Shown here: positions 29,248-37,732 of the stretch, piece by piece | Position numbering within the stretch: position 1 is the stretch's first letter | Layout: each line of letters opens with the position of its first letter | Origin: an uncultured Pelagibacteraceae bacterium | GTDB taxonomy: Bacteria > Pseudomonadota > Alphaproteobacteria > Pelagibacterales > Pelagibacteraceae | Length of the DNA stretch: 64,000 nt | Direction of reading: 5' to 3' | Assembly (NCBI GenBank): GCA_902557995.1 | Contig: CACECL010000001.1 | Coordinates: forward strand, 62,001 to 126,000 | Notes under the pieces: generated by a model | Databases searched by the model: none | The model's input: the letters and a program-made list of their open reading frames with translations, nothing else | What the model was told of the DNA's origin: nothing | Position numbers and translations under genes: made by a program

Positions 29248-30614
29248 GAAAAAACCTAAATGTAATTGCAGCCTACAGCATAATGATGGTGCTTATTCTA
29301 ATGGTTGGTATATTTCAATCTTGGAATATAGCTTTATCAATATTTAATCTTTGTTTGATTTCTGCAGTGATGACAATGGGTGCAAATATTCAATGGGGAT
29401 ATGCCGGTTTAATTAATTTTGGAATTATGGGCTATACTGCTTTAGGTGGTTTAGCTGCGGTATTGATATCTGTTGATCCTGTTCAAGAAGCTTGGAGGGC
29501 AGGAGGTTTCGACATTCTAATGTCGTTATGGCTTATAGTTGTAATGGTATTAGTTATACGCTTTATTTTAAAAAGATTTGAAAAATCAAAAATCAGAACA
29601 TACAGCATAGCTGCAATAATAATTTCAGGTATTTTACTTATTAGATTTTCTGCAGAGCCTGGCATAGAAGCTATTGAAGCAGTTGATCCTGCTAAAACTG
29701 GTTTCCTGGGGGGATTTGGATTACCAATTATATTTTCTTGGATAGTTGGAGCTCTTTTTGCAGGGGGTTTAGCATTTATAGTTGGAAAAGTTGCACTTGG
29801 TCTTAGAGCGGATTATTTAGCAATTGCCACTTTACTTATATCTGAAATTGTTATTGCAATTATTAAACACGAGGATTGGCTCACAAGAGGGGTTAAAAAT
29901 GTTATTGGATTAAAAAGACCTGCACCTTATGAAGTAGATCTTCAAACAACTGATTGGTTTATAAACTTAGTTGAAAAGTTTAATTCAGGAAAATTAAGTG
30001 TAATTGAGAATTTAGCTGATAGACAAGCTGCTTTAAACCAACTTGTTATTGAAGGTTCTTCAGTATTTGTAAAACTGTGTTATTCAGGGTTATTTTTAGT
30101 AGTAGTAATTATTCTTTTAATTTTAACTCAAAAAGCTCTTTATTCTCCCTGGGGAAGAATGATGAGAGCAATAAGAGATAATGAGGAAGCTGCAAATGCA
30201 ATGGGTAAAAATGTTGTTAAGCAACATTTATTAATTTTTATTTTAGGTTCAGCTATAGTTGGAATTGCTGGTGCTATGTTGGTTACACAAGATGGTCTAT
30301 TTACACCAGGAAGTTATAGACCCATGAGATATACATTCTTAATTTGGGTGATGGTAATTGTTGGAGGAAGTGGAAATAACTTTGGGGCAATTTTAGGAGG
30401 ATTTGTTGTTTGGTTCTTATGGATTGAAGCTGCACCAATATCATTATTCTTAATAAACTTTTTCACTGCGGGAATTCCTGAAACAAATGCACTTAAAGCT
30501 CACTTAATAGAAAGTGTTCCTTATTTCAGATTTTTACTGATGGGATTAGGATTATTGTTTATAATGAGGTATCGACCTAAAGGTATACTTCCAGAAAAAA
30601 TAGAAATAAAGTAA
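29244..30614 (+). CDS. livM: Liv-type ABC transporter permease (LivM family), second system, long form
   Basis: Permease of 456 residues, about 100 longer than the LivM at 21395. The core motifs NIQWGYAGLINFGIMGYTALGG (residues 48-69, quoted in part) and MMRAIRDNEEAANAMG near 306 are clear. Extra length comes from two charged inserts, about residues 105-155 and 212-275, the latter with a predicted external helix (KRPAPYEVDLQTTDWFINL). It starts with GTG overlapping the LivH stop. Five bases after its stop begins a 23-codon ORF. Confidence 0.88.
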   Translation: MRKNLNVIAAYSIMMVLILMVGIFQSWNIALSIFNLCLISAVMTMGANIQWGYAGLINFGIMGYTALGGLAAVLISVDPVQEAWRAGGFDILMSLWLIVVMVLVIRFILKRFEKSKIRTYSIAAIIISGILLIRFSAEPGIEAIEAVDPAKTGFLGGFGLPIIFSWIVGALFAGGLAFIVGKVALGLRADYLAIATLLISEIVIAIIKHEDWLTRGVKNVIGLKRPAPYEVDLQTTDWFINLVEKFNSGKLSVIENLADRQAALNQLVIEGSSVFVKLCYSGLFLVVVIILLILTQKALYSPWGRMMRAIRDNEEAANAMGKNVVKQHLLIFILGSAIVGIAGAMLVTQDGLFTPGSYRPMRYTFLIWVMVIVGGSGNNFGAILGGFVVWFLWIEAAPISLFLINFFTAGIPETNALKAHLIESVPYFRFLLMGLGLLFIMRYRPKGILPEKIEIK

Positions 30615-30619
30615 ACATA

Positions 30620-30691
30620 ATGAAATATATTATATTAGGTGCTGCTGCTGCTTGGGCTTTGTATATGGCTGATAAGTATTTATTCTTTTAA
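30620..30691 (+). CDS. Candidate 23-residue small membrane protein
   Basis: An ATG ORF of 23 codons fits exactly between two genes: it begins 5 nt after the LivM stop and its TAA shares one base with the ATG of the MFS gene. The peptide is one hydrophobic helix with a positive N-terminus (MKYIILGAAAA) and a DKY near the C-terminal end, a plausible single-pass membrane protein. It could be a subunit of the transporter, a leader for coupled translation of the MFS gene, or chance. No Shine-Dalgarno is evident. Confidence 0.45.
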   Translation: MKYIILGAAAAWALYMADKYLFF

Positions 30692-31860
30692 TGAATAAAA
30701 ATCTTTCGTTACTTATATTAAGCCAGATTTTCGCTTTTACAGCTGCACCGGTCACCGTTTTTTTAAGCGGTATAATTGGTTCAAAATTTAGTCCAATAAA
30801 ATCTTTAGCTACTCTTCCAATGGCTTTGTCAGTTGTTGGAATTGCCTTATTCGCTTTTTTTGCTGCAAAGTTAATGAGTATAATTGGACGAAAATTAGGT
30901 TTTATTTATGCATCAGTAGGTACAAGCTTTGCATCTCTTTTAACTGCGTACTCTATAATAATAGAAAGCTTTATCTTATATAATTTGGGATGCTTTTTAA
31001 TTGGTGGAGGAATAGCTTTCAGTCATCAATATCGTTTTGCAGCAGTCGAGGTTGTAGATAAAGATTACGCACCAAAAGCAATTTCTATCATTTTGTTAGC
31101 GGGAATAGGTTCGGCATTTATTGGTCCAAATATTGCAAACATTGCGAAAGAATTTATTTCAGATCATATGTATGCAGGTTCTTATCTTGCACTTGCCATT
31201 TTATCTATCTCATCAACAATATTTTTAATTTTTTATCAGGAACCAAAAATGATATCTAGTAATCAATATAAAACTGGAAGAAGTTTTTTTAAGCTTATCT
31301 CTCAACCTAGATTTCTACAGGCACTCATAGCTTCAGCTTTTGCCTATGCTGTAATGACTTTTTTAATGACAGCAACTCCTATAAGTATGCATCTGATGGA
31401 GAAAATAAGTTTAAGCAAGACTGGATTTGTTATTCAGCTTCATATAGCAGCCATGTTTTTACCTTCACTAGTTACAGGAAATTTAATTAAACGGTTTGGT
31501 CATAGTAAAATAATGTATTTGGGAGTTTTATTGTTTTTAGTCACAATTATTACCAGTTTATTTGAACAGAATTATATTAACTATATGGTTGCTCTTATTT
31601 TCCTGGGGCTAGGGTGGAATTTTTTATTCATTTCAGGAACAAGCTTACTTGTTTTATGTTACAGAGAAGAAGAAAAATTTAGAGCTCAAGGGTATAATGA
31701 TTTAATTGTTTATTCTATACAAGCATTAGCCAGTTTGTCTGCTGGAGTATTTCTTAGCTTAACTAGCTGGAAAACTATGAATTTAATATGTCTGATTTTT
31801 CTAATTATCATAGCTCTATCTACCATAAGAGCTGATTTAAAAAAAAACCCCAGTAATTAA
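30691..31860 (+). CDS. Major facilitator superfamily transporter
   Basis: Twelve-helix carrier of 389 residues, low in charge apart from the central loop near residues 185-200. The loop between helices 2 and 3 has the MFS-like AAKLMSIIGRKLGFIYAS near residue 58, and a matching second-half loop is NLIKRFGHSKIMYLG near 268. The start overlaps the small ORF by one base, linking it to the second Liv operon. A bidirectional terminator coincides with its stop codon. The substrate and direction are unknown. Confidence 0.82.
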   Translation: MNKNLSLLILSQIFAFTAAPVTVFLSGIIGSKFSPIKSLATLPMALSVVGIALFAFFAAKLMSIIGRKLGFIYASVGTSFASLLTAYSIIIESFILYNLGCFLIGGGIAFSHQYRFAAVEVVDKDYAPKAISIILLAGIGSAFIGPNIANIAKEFISDHMYAGSYLALAILSISSTIFLIFYQEPKMISSNQYKTGRSFFKLISQPRFLQALIASAFAYAVMTFLMTATPISMHLMEKISLSKTGFVIQLHIAAMFLPSLVTGNLIKRFGHSKIMYLGVLLFLVTIITSLFEQNYINYMVALIFLGLGWNFLFISGTSLLVLCYREEEKFRAQGYNDLIVYSIQALASLSAGVFLSLTSWKTMNLICLIFLIIIALSTIRADLKKNPSN

Positions 31861-31876
31861 ATTACTGGGGTTTTTT
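31842..31876. terminator. Bidirectional terminator between convergent MFS and binding-protein genes
   Basis: AAAAAACCCCAGTAATT (31842-31858) pairs with AATTACTGGGGTTTTTT (31860-31876), giving a GC-rich stem core with an A-run before and a T-run after. It therefore works as an intrinsic terminator on both strands. It overlaps the last codons of the MFS gene and lies 17 nt downstream of the minus-strand binding-protein stop. Confidence 0.85.
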
Positions 31877-31892
31877 GAATTAAGATAAAAAA

Positions 31893-33074
31893 TTATCTTT
31901 GTTTTTTAGTTTTGAATTTTCCGCCTTTAACTTCTTGTTCTAAGAAAGAACCTTCAGCTTCACCAACATCAGTAAAAGTTACTCCAGTAGCACCTTCGTA
32001 ATTTATCTTTTTACCTTTTGCTAATAAATCTAAACCTTTCTTAAGCTCACCTGGATAAATTTTAGTTCCAGGAGCGTTAGCAACATCCATTACATGTTTT
32101 GCAATAGATGCTCTGTCAGCAGAGTTACCTGCTTGCATTGCAAGAACGATTAAAGCAGCTGCATCGTAAGATTCACCTGTGTAAGGACCAGAAGCTTCTA
32201 CACCTCCAGCTTTTGCAACATCAGCAAATATACCTGCACCTTTACCAGTAGAACCTGGTAATGATCCAAATGATTTGCTTAAATCTTTTCCGAATGCATC
32301 AACTAAAGATTGACCAATCATACCATCTGATAAAATAAATCTATCAAAAGCACCAGAGTCTAAAGAAGCTTGAATAATTCCTTTTCCTCCTTGGTCAAGA
32401 TAACCAATAACTGCTACAGCATCACCACCAGCAGAAGCAAGAGTTGCTACCTCAGATGAGTAATCTGCTTTTCCATCTTCGTGAGCAGTTACAGTTGTAA
32501 CTTTAATACCATGAGCTTCAACTGCCGCTTTATATACATCAGCTAAACCTTTACCATAGTCATTGTTAGTATAAGTGATTGCAACACTTTTTACTTTTCT
32601 ATCTTTAGTTATGTCAGCTAAAATTTGACCACCTCTAGCATCTGATGGAGCAGTTCTAAAGAAGTACCCTTTATCATCTAGAGTTGTTAATCCTGGAGAA
32701 GTTGCAGAAGGTGAAATCATAACTACACCATTTGGTACTGCAACGTTAGTTGCAATAGCACCAGTTACACCTGAACAGTCTGCTCCCATGATTGCAGCTA
32801 CACCACCTGAAATTAAACCTTCAGCTGCAGCTGTTGCCGCTGCTGAGTCAACGCAAGTTGAGTCTGCTCTTACTGGCTCAATTTTTTTTCCACCTAATAG
32901 TGAACCTGAATCAGAAGCTTCTTTAAACGCAAGCTCTGCAGATGCAGCCATAGCTGGAGTTAGAGATTCAATAGGACCAGTGAATCCTAAGATGATCCCC
33001 ATTTTAATATCTGCCATTACTTTTGTTCCAAAAATAGAAACAAACATAAAAGCAGCGATAAATAGTTTTCTCAT
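31893..33074 (-). CDS. Branched-chain/amide-type ABC substrate-binding protein, probable receptor for the second Liv system
   Basis: Periplasmic binding protein of 393 residues (Peripla_BP_6 type). A signal peptide MRKLFIAAFMFVSIFGTKVMA precedes the mature MGIILGFTGPIESL; AEGLISGGVAAIMGADCSG near 85 and the YTNNDYGKGLADVY stretch are typical. I start at 33074, where AAGAGGAAG precedes ATG at good spacing; an 8-codon extension upstream would destroy the signal peptide. The transporter genes 26740-30614 lack a receptor, so this convergent gene is its likely partner. It is comparatively G+C-rich, alanine-rich and codon-optimised, as expected for an abundant protein. Confidence 0.88.
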   Translation of the reverse strand: MRKLFIAAFMFVSIFGTKVMADIKMGIILGFTGPIESLTPAMAASAELAFKEASDSGSLLGGKKIEPVRADSTCVDSAAATAAAEGLISGGVAAIMGADCSGVTGAIATNVAVPNGVVMISPSATSPGLTTLDDKGYFFRTAPSDARGGQILADITKDRKVKSVAITYTNNDYGKGLADVYKAAVEAHGIKVTTVTAHEDGKADYSSEVATLASAGGDAVAVIGYLDQGGKGIIQASLDSGAFDRFILSDGMIGQSLVDAFGKDLSKSFGSLPGSTGKGAGIFADVAKAGGVEASGPYTGESYDAAALIVLAMQAGNSADRASIAKHVMDVANAPGTKIYPGELKKGLDLLAKGKKINYEGATGVTFTDVGEAEGSFLEQEVKGGKFKTKKQR

Positions 33075-33087
33075 TATCTTCCTCTTT

Positions 33088-33099
33088 ATTGTTAACAAT
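33088..33099. promoter_or_regulatory. Palindrome upstream of the binding-protein gene
   Basis: ATTGTTAACAAT is a perfect 12-bp palindrome 13 nt before the ATG of the minus-strand binding-protein gene, immediately upstream of its Shine-Dalgarno. It could be an operator or a chance AT-rich symmetry. Confidence 0.25.
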
Positions 33100-33181
33100 T
33101 TATAAAAGCCAATTTAAGTATGAATACAATTAATATTCAATGACAAAATTATCCTATTTTATAGAGGTTAATTGCTAGTGA

Positions 33182-34663
33182 TTATCTTATTGAGAAAGGG
33201 TCTAGAGAAGGTTCGTCAGATGTATAGAACCATGTTGTTTTTACTCTTGTATAGTCTTTAATTGAGTCAATTCCTGCTTCTTTACCATATCCGCTATCCT
33301 TGATACCTCCAAAAGGAGCAGAAGGTGAAATTAATCTATAAGTATTTACAAATGTTATTCCTGCCCTAATTGCTTTTGAAACTCTCATGCCTCTTGATAG
33401 ATTATTTGTATAAACCCCAGATGATAATCCATATTGATTATCATTCATTTTTGAAATTACTTCCTCCTCTGTATCAAATTTCATTACTGATAATACAGGT
33501 CCAAATAATTCGTTTTCTGCTACAGGCAGATTATGATTGTCACATTCAATAATTGTTGGGGGAAAGTAATACCCTTTATTTGAAAAAGAATGTCTTTTAC
33601 CTCCACACTTAATTTTTCCACCTTGATCAATTGTCTCTTTAATATTTTTTTCTATTACTTCCAATTGTTTAAAATTACTTAAAGGTCCCATCTCTGTTTC
33701 TGGATCCATTGGTGCTCCAATTTTTATTTTTGATGCACGATTTGAAAGCTTATTTAAAAATTCATCGTAAATTCCTTTTTGCAAATAAAGTCTTGATCCT
33801 GCTATACAACTTTGTCCACTTGCACCGAATATACCTGCAGTAATTCCATTTATTGCATTTTCTTGTTCTGCATCATCAAATACTGCAACAGGGCTTTTTC
33901 CACCTAATTCCAAACTTACTTCAGATAAATTTTCAGCAGAGTTTCTAATTATATGTCTCGCTGTTTCAGGACCTCCAGTAAATGCAACTTTTTCAACTAG
34001 ATTGTGCGTAGTTAAACTTTTACCACAAGGATCCCCAAATCCAGTAATGACATTTACTACACCTTTAGGGATACCAGTTTTTTCAACCAATTTTGCAAAT
34101 TCAAATAAAACAGCAGGGGCAAGTTCAGAGGATTTAATTACAACTGTGTTACCCATTGCAAGTGCTGGTGCAACTTTAGTAGCAGTTAAAAACATTTGTG
34201 AATTCCAAGGAATTATTGCAGCTATGACACCTATAGGTATTCTAGTTGTTATTGCTTGAACATTAGGTTTATCTATTGGCAAAACTGTTCCTTCAACTTT
34301 ATCTGCCAAACCAGCATAATAGTCGTAATATTCTGCTATATAAACTGCTTGTTTTTTTGTTTCTCTATAAAGTTTTCCAGTATCAATTGTTTCTATTTCT
34401 CCTAGCATTTCTGCATTCTTTCTCAATTGATCTCCAATAGCTCTTAAGTATTTAGCTCTTTCTCTAGGAAGTAGCTTCGGCCATTCTCCCTCAAATGCTT
34501 TTTGAGCAGCTTTAACTGCATTATCAACATCTTTAGCACTTGCTTCTGGAACAACTGCCCATGGCTCATTATGTTCTGGATTTAAAGTTTCAAATGTTTT
34601 TTTACTTTCAGAGTCTACCCACTCACCATTAATAAACATTTTATATTGTTTAAGTTTACTCAT
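33182..34663 (-). CDS. NAD(P)-dependent aldehyde dehydrogenase
   Basis: Oxidises an aldehyde to the acid; about 493 residues, typical for the superfamily. The oxyanion Asn is in IPWNSQMF near 158, the catalytic Glu in SLELGGKSPVAVF near 260, and the nucleophilic Cys in GASGQSCIAGSRLYL near 293. The start is ATG 34663, overlapping the hydrolase gene by 8 nt; an earlier in-frame TTG adds three residues. It is the last gene of a five-gene minus-strand operon with a flavin monooxygenase, a ThDP enzyme, an AA_synth protein and a hydrolase. The aldehyde substrate is unknown. Confidence 0.9.
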   Translation of the reverse strand: MSKLKQYKMFINGEWVDSESKKTFETLNPEHNEPWAVVPEASAKDVDNAVKAAQKAFEGEWPKLLPRERAKYLRAIGDQLRKNAEMLGEIETIDTGKLYRETKKQAVYIAEYYDYYAGLADKVEGTVLPIDKPNVQAITTRIPIGVIAAIIPWNSQMFLTATKVAPALAMGNTVVIKSSELAPAVLFEFAKLVEKTGIPKGVVNVITGFGDPCGKSLTTHNLVEKVAFTGGPETARHIIRNSAENLSEVSLELGGKSPVAVFDDAEQENAINGITAGIFGASGQSCIAGSRLYLQKGIYDEFLNKLSNRASKIKIGAPMDPETEMGPLSNFKQLEVIEKNIKETIDQGGKIKCGGKRHSFSNKGYYFPPTIIECDNHNLPVAENELFGPVLSVMKFDTEEEVISKMNDNQYGLSSGVYTNNLSRGMRVSKAIRAGITFVNTYRLISPSAPFGGIKDSGYGKEAGIDSIKDYTRVKTTWFYTSDEPSLDPFSIR

Positions 34664-35441
34664 TTGATCCAATAAAGTTTTTGATCGATAAATTTACATC
34701 ATCAGCACACTCAATACCACAAAGATGTTTTCCATCTTTAATGATCTTTAATTGACTTTTAGAGATTAAAGCATTCAATTCTTGAGACATTTTCACAGTT
34801 GAGCCAATGTCGTATTCACCTGTCATAACTAGCGTATTAGCTTTAATTTTATTAAAATCTTCATCATTTTTATGATTAACGAATAGCTCATAAACCCTTA
34901 GAAAATTATTCATGTTATTTGCAGACAAAATTGAACTTATTTTTTCATATGTTTCCGGATTATTTTCTAAATATTTATCAGTAAACCATCTCTTTAACGC
35001 TTGCTTTGAAAGTTTTAATTCTTGTTTTGCTTGTTCAAACCTTTGATTAACAATTTTTTGTTGTTCCTCAGTTCTTTTATAAATAGAGCATAGAAGAGTT
35101 AAAGTATGTAATCGTTCATTATGTTTTGTTGCAAAATTTCGTGCAATTAAAGATCCTATAGAAAAACCTACAAGGTGTATTTTTTTAATATTAAGATGGT
35201 TCAAAAGTTCTATTAGTTGGTCAGAAAAATCATCAAAACTTATTTGCTTATTTTCTAATGAGGATTTTCCATGACCTAAAATGTCATATGCAATAGTTGA
35301 ATGATAATTAAAAAATTCAAGCTGAGGCTGCCATATTTCATGAGTAAGGCCAACACCATGCACAAATACTATTGGAACATCTTGATCCTTTTTATTGAAT
35401 AAGTAATAAGTTCCTGATGCAGTAGTTCCCGTCGTCATCAA
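34656..35441 (-). CDS. Alpha/beta hydrolase
   Basis: Hydrolase of 261 residues. The oxyanion-hole region is VFVHGVGLTHEIWQPQ (residues 25-40), and the nucleophile elbow is LVGFSIGSLIARNFA with Ser94. The acid is probably in MTGEYDIGST near residue 214, and the catalytic His in IKDGKHLCGIE near 240. A lid-like helical insert covers about residues 115-190. The family includes enol-lactone hydrolases, N-formylmaleamate deformylase and haloperoxidase-like esterases, all seen in ring-degrading pathways. The start lies 3 nt after the AA_synth stop, in a coupled operon. Confidence 0.85.
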   Translation of the reverse strand: MMTTGTTASGTYYLFNKKDQDVPIVFVHGVGLTHEIWQPQLEFFNYHSTIAYDILGHGKSSLENKQISFDDFSDQLIELLNHLNIKKIHLVGFSIGSLIARNFATKHNERLHTLTLLCSIYKRTEEQQKIVNQRFEQAKQELKLSKQALKRWFTDKYLENNPETYEKISSILSANNMNNFLRVYELFVNHKNDEDFNKIKANTLVMTGEYDIGSTVKMSQELNALISKSQLKIIKDGKHLCGIECADDVNLSIKNFIGSNE

Positions 35442-35444
35442 GAA

Positions 35445-36032
35445 TTATTTTGGCTTGATACCCATTTCTTTCATGTCTTGATATCTGTCACCAGTTCTTG
35501 CATGTGCTCTACCACTTGATGCCCCACCAATTGCAATAACAACCTCATCATCGAAGGGCGCATCATGAATAGTAAATTCATGAGTTAGGTAATATGGTCT
35601 CAATCCAGAATCTGTTTTATGCATCATAGGAATTGCAATTTTTGATCCAGCAGGTCCTCTTGTATTTGTAAAACTTAAATAGGAAGTTCCACCAACAGCA
35701 TCTCTAAATTTATTACCAAACCTTAAAGTGTGAATAAAAGCTGAAGCATGTTCTATTTCACCGTTCAGTCCAACTACACCTGCTTTGCCATATGCTAATA
35801 TTTTTTCAGGTGATCCTATTTCTTTAATCAATTCTGGAACAAGTAAATCACCTAGCTTTGGCGCAAGATCTAAAATAGTTGGTCTAAGATCTTCAACAAA
35901 ACCTTGACCATGCCATGGATTTTTAAACACTGCAGCTACTGATACCATTAAAACCGGTTCTTTCGCTTCTTTACCACCTTCAATAAAAGTTTTGTCTACA
36001 AATTTAGTAAATTTTCTTAATTCTAATTTCAT
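35445..36032 (-). CDS. AA_synth (PF06684) family protein
   Basis: Protein of 195 residues with the family features: KEPVLMVSVAAVFKNPW near residue 25, AYGKAGVVGLNGEIEHASA near 100, RGPAGSKIAIPMMHK near 144 and DEVVIAIGGASSGRAHAR near 181. The family was named amino acid synthesis, but I know of no proven reaction. Members are often encoded beside hydrolases and flavin monooxygenases, as here. It overlaps the ThDP-enzyme gene by four bases and precedes the hydrolase by three. Confidence 0.82.
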   Translation of the reverse strand: MKLELRKFTKFVDKTFIEGGKEAKEPVLMVSVAAVFKNPWHGQGFVEDLRPTILDLAPKLGDLLVPELIKEIGSPEKILAYGKAGVVGLNGEIEHASAFIHTLRFGNKFRDAVGGTSYLSFTNTRGPAGSKIAIPMMHKTDSGLRPYYLTHEFTIHDAPFDDEVVIAIGGASSGRAHARTGDRYQDMKEMGIKPK

Positions 36033-37732
36033 TTTTTTATTCTATGTTTGAAACTATCTCTTCTAAAACTGTATAATGCTTTTGGATCTACATCAACATC
36101 TATCACAGATGGCTTATTAGATTTAATTGCTGCTCTTACAGCTTCGCTAATCTCAGAAATTTTTTTTACTTTAAAACCTTTTGCACCATAAAGTTCTGCA
36201 ACTTTATCAAAGGATGGACTGGTAATATCTGCACCTAAATATCTTTTTCCAAAAAAATCTTTTTGGTAAGCTTTTTCAGCACCCCAACTTTTATTGTTCA
36301 TCACAATAGTTGTCGTATTAATCCCATATTCAACAGCAGTGCTCAATTCAGATATTGTCATGCCAAAACCCCCATCACCCATAAGACTAACAACGCTTTT
36401 TTTAGGCTTAGCAACTTTGACTCCAAGACCACATGCAAAAGAAAAACCAACTAAACCAAAATCCAATGGAGTAAATAATGAAGGAGGATCATAATATTCT
36501 AAAGCATCTGTAGCCTGCAAGCATAACGTTCCAGCATCTAGAGTAATTGCTGAGTTTGTTGGTAGCACTTTTCTTAATTGTTTAAATAGTCCTTTTGGTT
36601 GTATAGGAAAATTTGGACCCAAATTTTCTTTATTTCTATTTATCAAATATTCTTTTCTCTCTTTTAAATAAGAGTTAGTCCAATTTTTAACATTTAATTC
36701 AATCTTCTCTTTTTTAATCTCTTCGTAGAGTTGTTTAGTTGCAGTTGCAGCATCCGCGTGTATCTTTACTTTTACAGGAAAATATTTTCCAAGCATTGTT
36801 TTTTCTAGTTCAATTTGAATTATCTTTGCTTGTTTATTTATATTTTCATAGGAGTAAAAAGTTGAATTAAACCCTAAACGTGTTCCAATTGCTAAAATGA
36901 CATCTGCATTCTTAACTAATCTTGATGCTACAGGATTTCCTCTTGGACCCATTTGTCCCGCATTTAATTTATGATCAAATGGAATTGCATCCCCATGACC
37001 TGCTGCTGTAACAATAGGTAAATTGCATAGCTCAGCTAATTTTATTACCTCTTTATATTTAGAATTATACTTTATTCCAGCACCAACAATAATTACTGAA
37101 CATTTTGAGGACCCAATTAATTTTGCAGCTTTTTTGATATTTTCCTTATTTCCTTTTTGTTTGCTCTCATTTGTGAATGATTGTTTTTTAGTATTAATAT
37201 TATAGGAGTTTGAAGCTGCTAATATATTTCTTGGTAAATTTACACAAACTGGTCCTTTTCTAGGTTTCATTGCTAAATTAAAAGCATCACTCATAATTTT
37301 TGGAATTATTTTTGAATTTTTTATAGTCCAAGTTTTTTTTGTAATAGGTTTAAACAAAGACTGTTGATCTAAACCTTGAAATGCATCTTCCATTTTATCT
37401 TTAGTTGAATACGAACCTGCAATTGCAACAACTGGAGAAAAAGCTGCTTTTGCTTGAGCAACTCCTGTAACTAAATTAGTAGCACCAGGTCCGTTTTGTC
37501 CCGCAATAATTACCCCGGGTCTATTGGATGCTCTTGCATAACCATCAGCCATATGTGTGCCAGTTCTTTCGTCTCTGACACCAATAAATTTTATACTTTT
37601 CTCATGATAAAGAGCATCAAACATTTCCATTGTTGCTGAACCAATAAGTCCAAAAACATGCTTTACTCTCTCTTTTTTTAATGATTGAACAGCAGCTTGT
37701 CCGCCGCTAATTCTTTTTCGTCTTTTATTCAC
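36029..37732 (-). CDS. Thiamine-diphosphate enzyme, acetolactate-synthase-like
   Basis: ThDP enzyme of 567 residues in the acetolactate synthase/benzoylformate decarboxylase superfamily. The N-terminal Pyr domain has the activating Glu in FIGVRDERTGTHMADGYARA near residue 55. The central Rossmann domain spans about 200-335, and the C-terminal ThDP motif is GDGGFGMTISE followed by NNKSWG near 450-480. It differs from IlvB in the motif end (NNKSW rather than NNxxLG) and lacks an adjacent small subunit, so it is unlikely to be biosynthetic. The start is GTG overlapping the monooxygenase gene. The likely reaction is decarboxylation or carboligation of a 2-oxoacid. Confidence 0.85.
   Translation of the reverse strand: MNKRRKRISGGQAAVQSLKKERVKHVFGLIGSATMEMFDALYHEKSIKFIGVRDERTGTHMADGYARASNRPGVIIAGQNGPGATNLVTGVAQAKAAFSPVVAIAGSYSTKDKMEDAFQGLDQQSLFKPITKKTWTIKNSKIIPKIMSDAFNLAMKPRKGPVCVNLPRNILAASNSYNINTKKQSFTNESKQKGNKENIKKAAKLIGSSKCSVIIVGAGIKYNSKYKEVIKLAELCNLPIVTAAGHGDAIPFDHKLNAGQMGPRGNPVASRLVKNADVILAIGTRLGFNSTFYSYENINKQAKIIQIELEKTMLGKYFPVKVKIHADAATATKQLYEEIKKEKIELNVKNWTNSYLKERKEYLINRNKENLGPNFPIQPKGLFKQLRKVLPTNSAITLDAGTLCLQATDALEYYDPPSLFTPLDFGLVGFSFACGLGVKVAKPKKSVVSLMGDGGFGMTISELSTAVEYGINTTTIVMNNKSWGAEKAYQKDFFGKRYLGADITSPSFDKVAELYGAKGFKVKKISEISEAVRAAIKSNKPSVIDVDVDPKALYSFRRDSFKHRIKK

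Noticed and set aside
32788..33105. 105-codon plus-strand ORF with Ser/Ala-rich product
   Set aside because: It is the antisense of the conserved binding-protein gene 31893-33074. That gene has a signal peptide, a Shine-Dalgarno and full family similarity; the antisense frame is open because of Ala/Ser-rich codons.
36029..37732. IlvB acetolactate synthase for branched-chain synthesis
   Set aside because: No ilvN next to it, an atypical ThDP motif end (NNKSWG) and a catabolic operon context argue against it.
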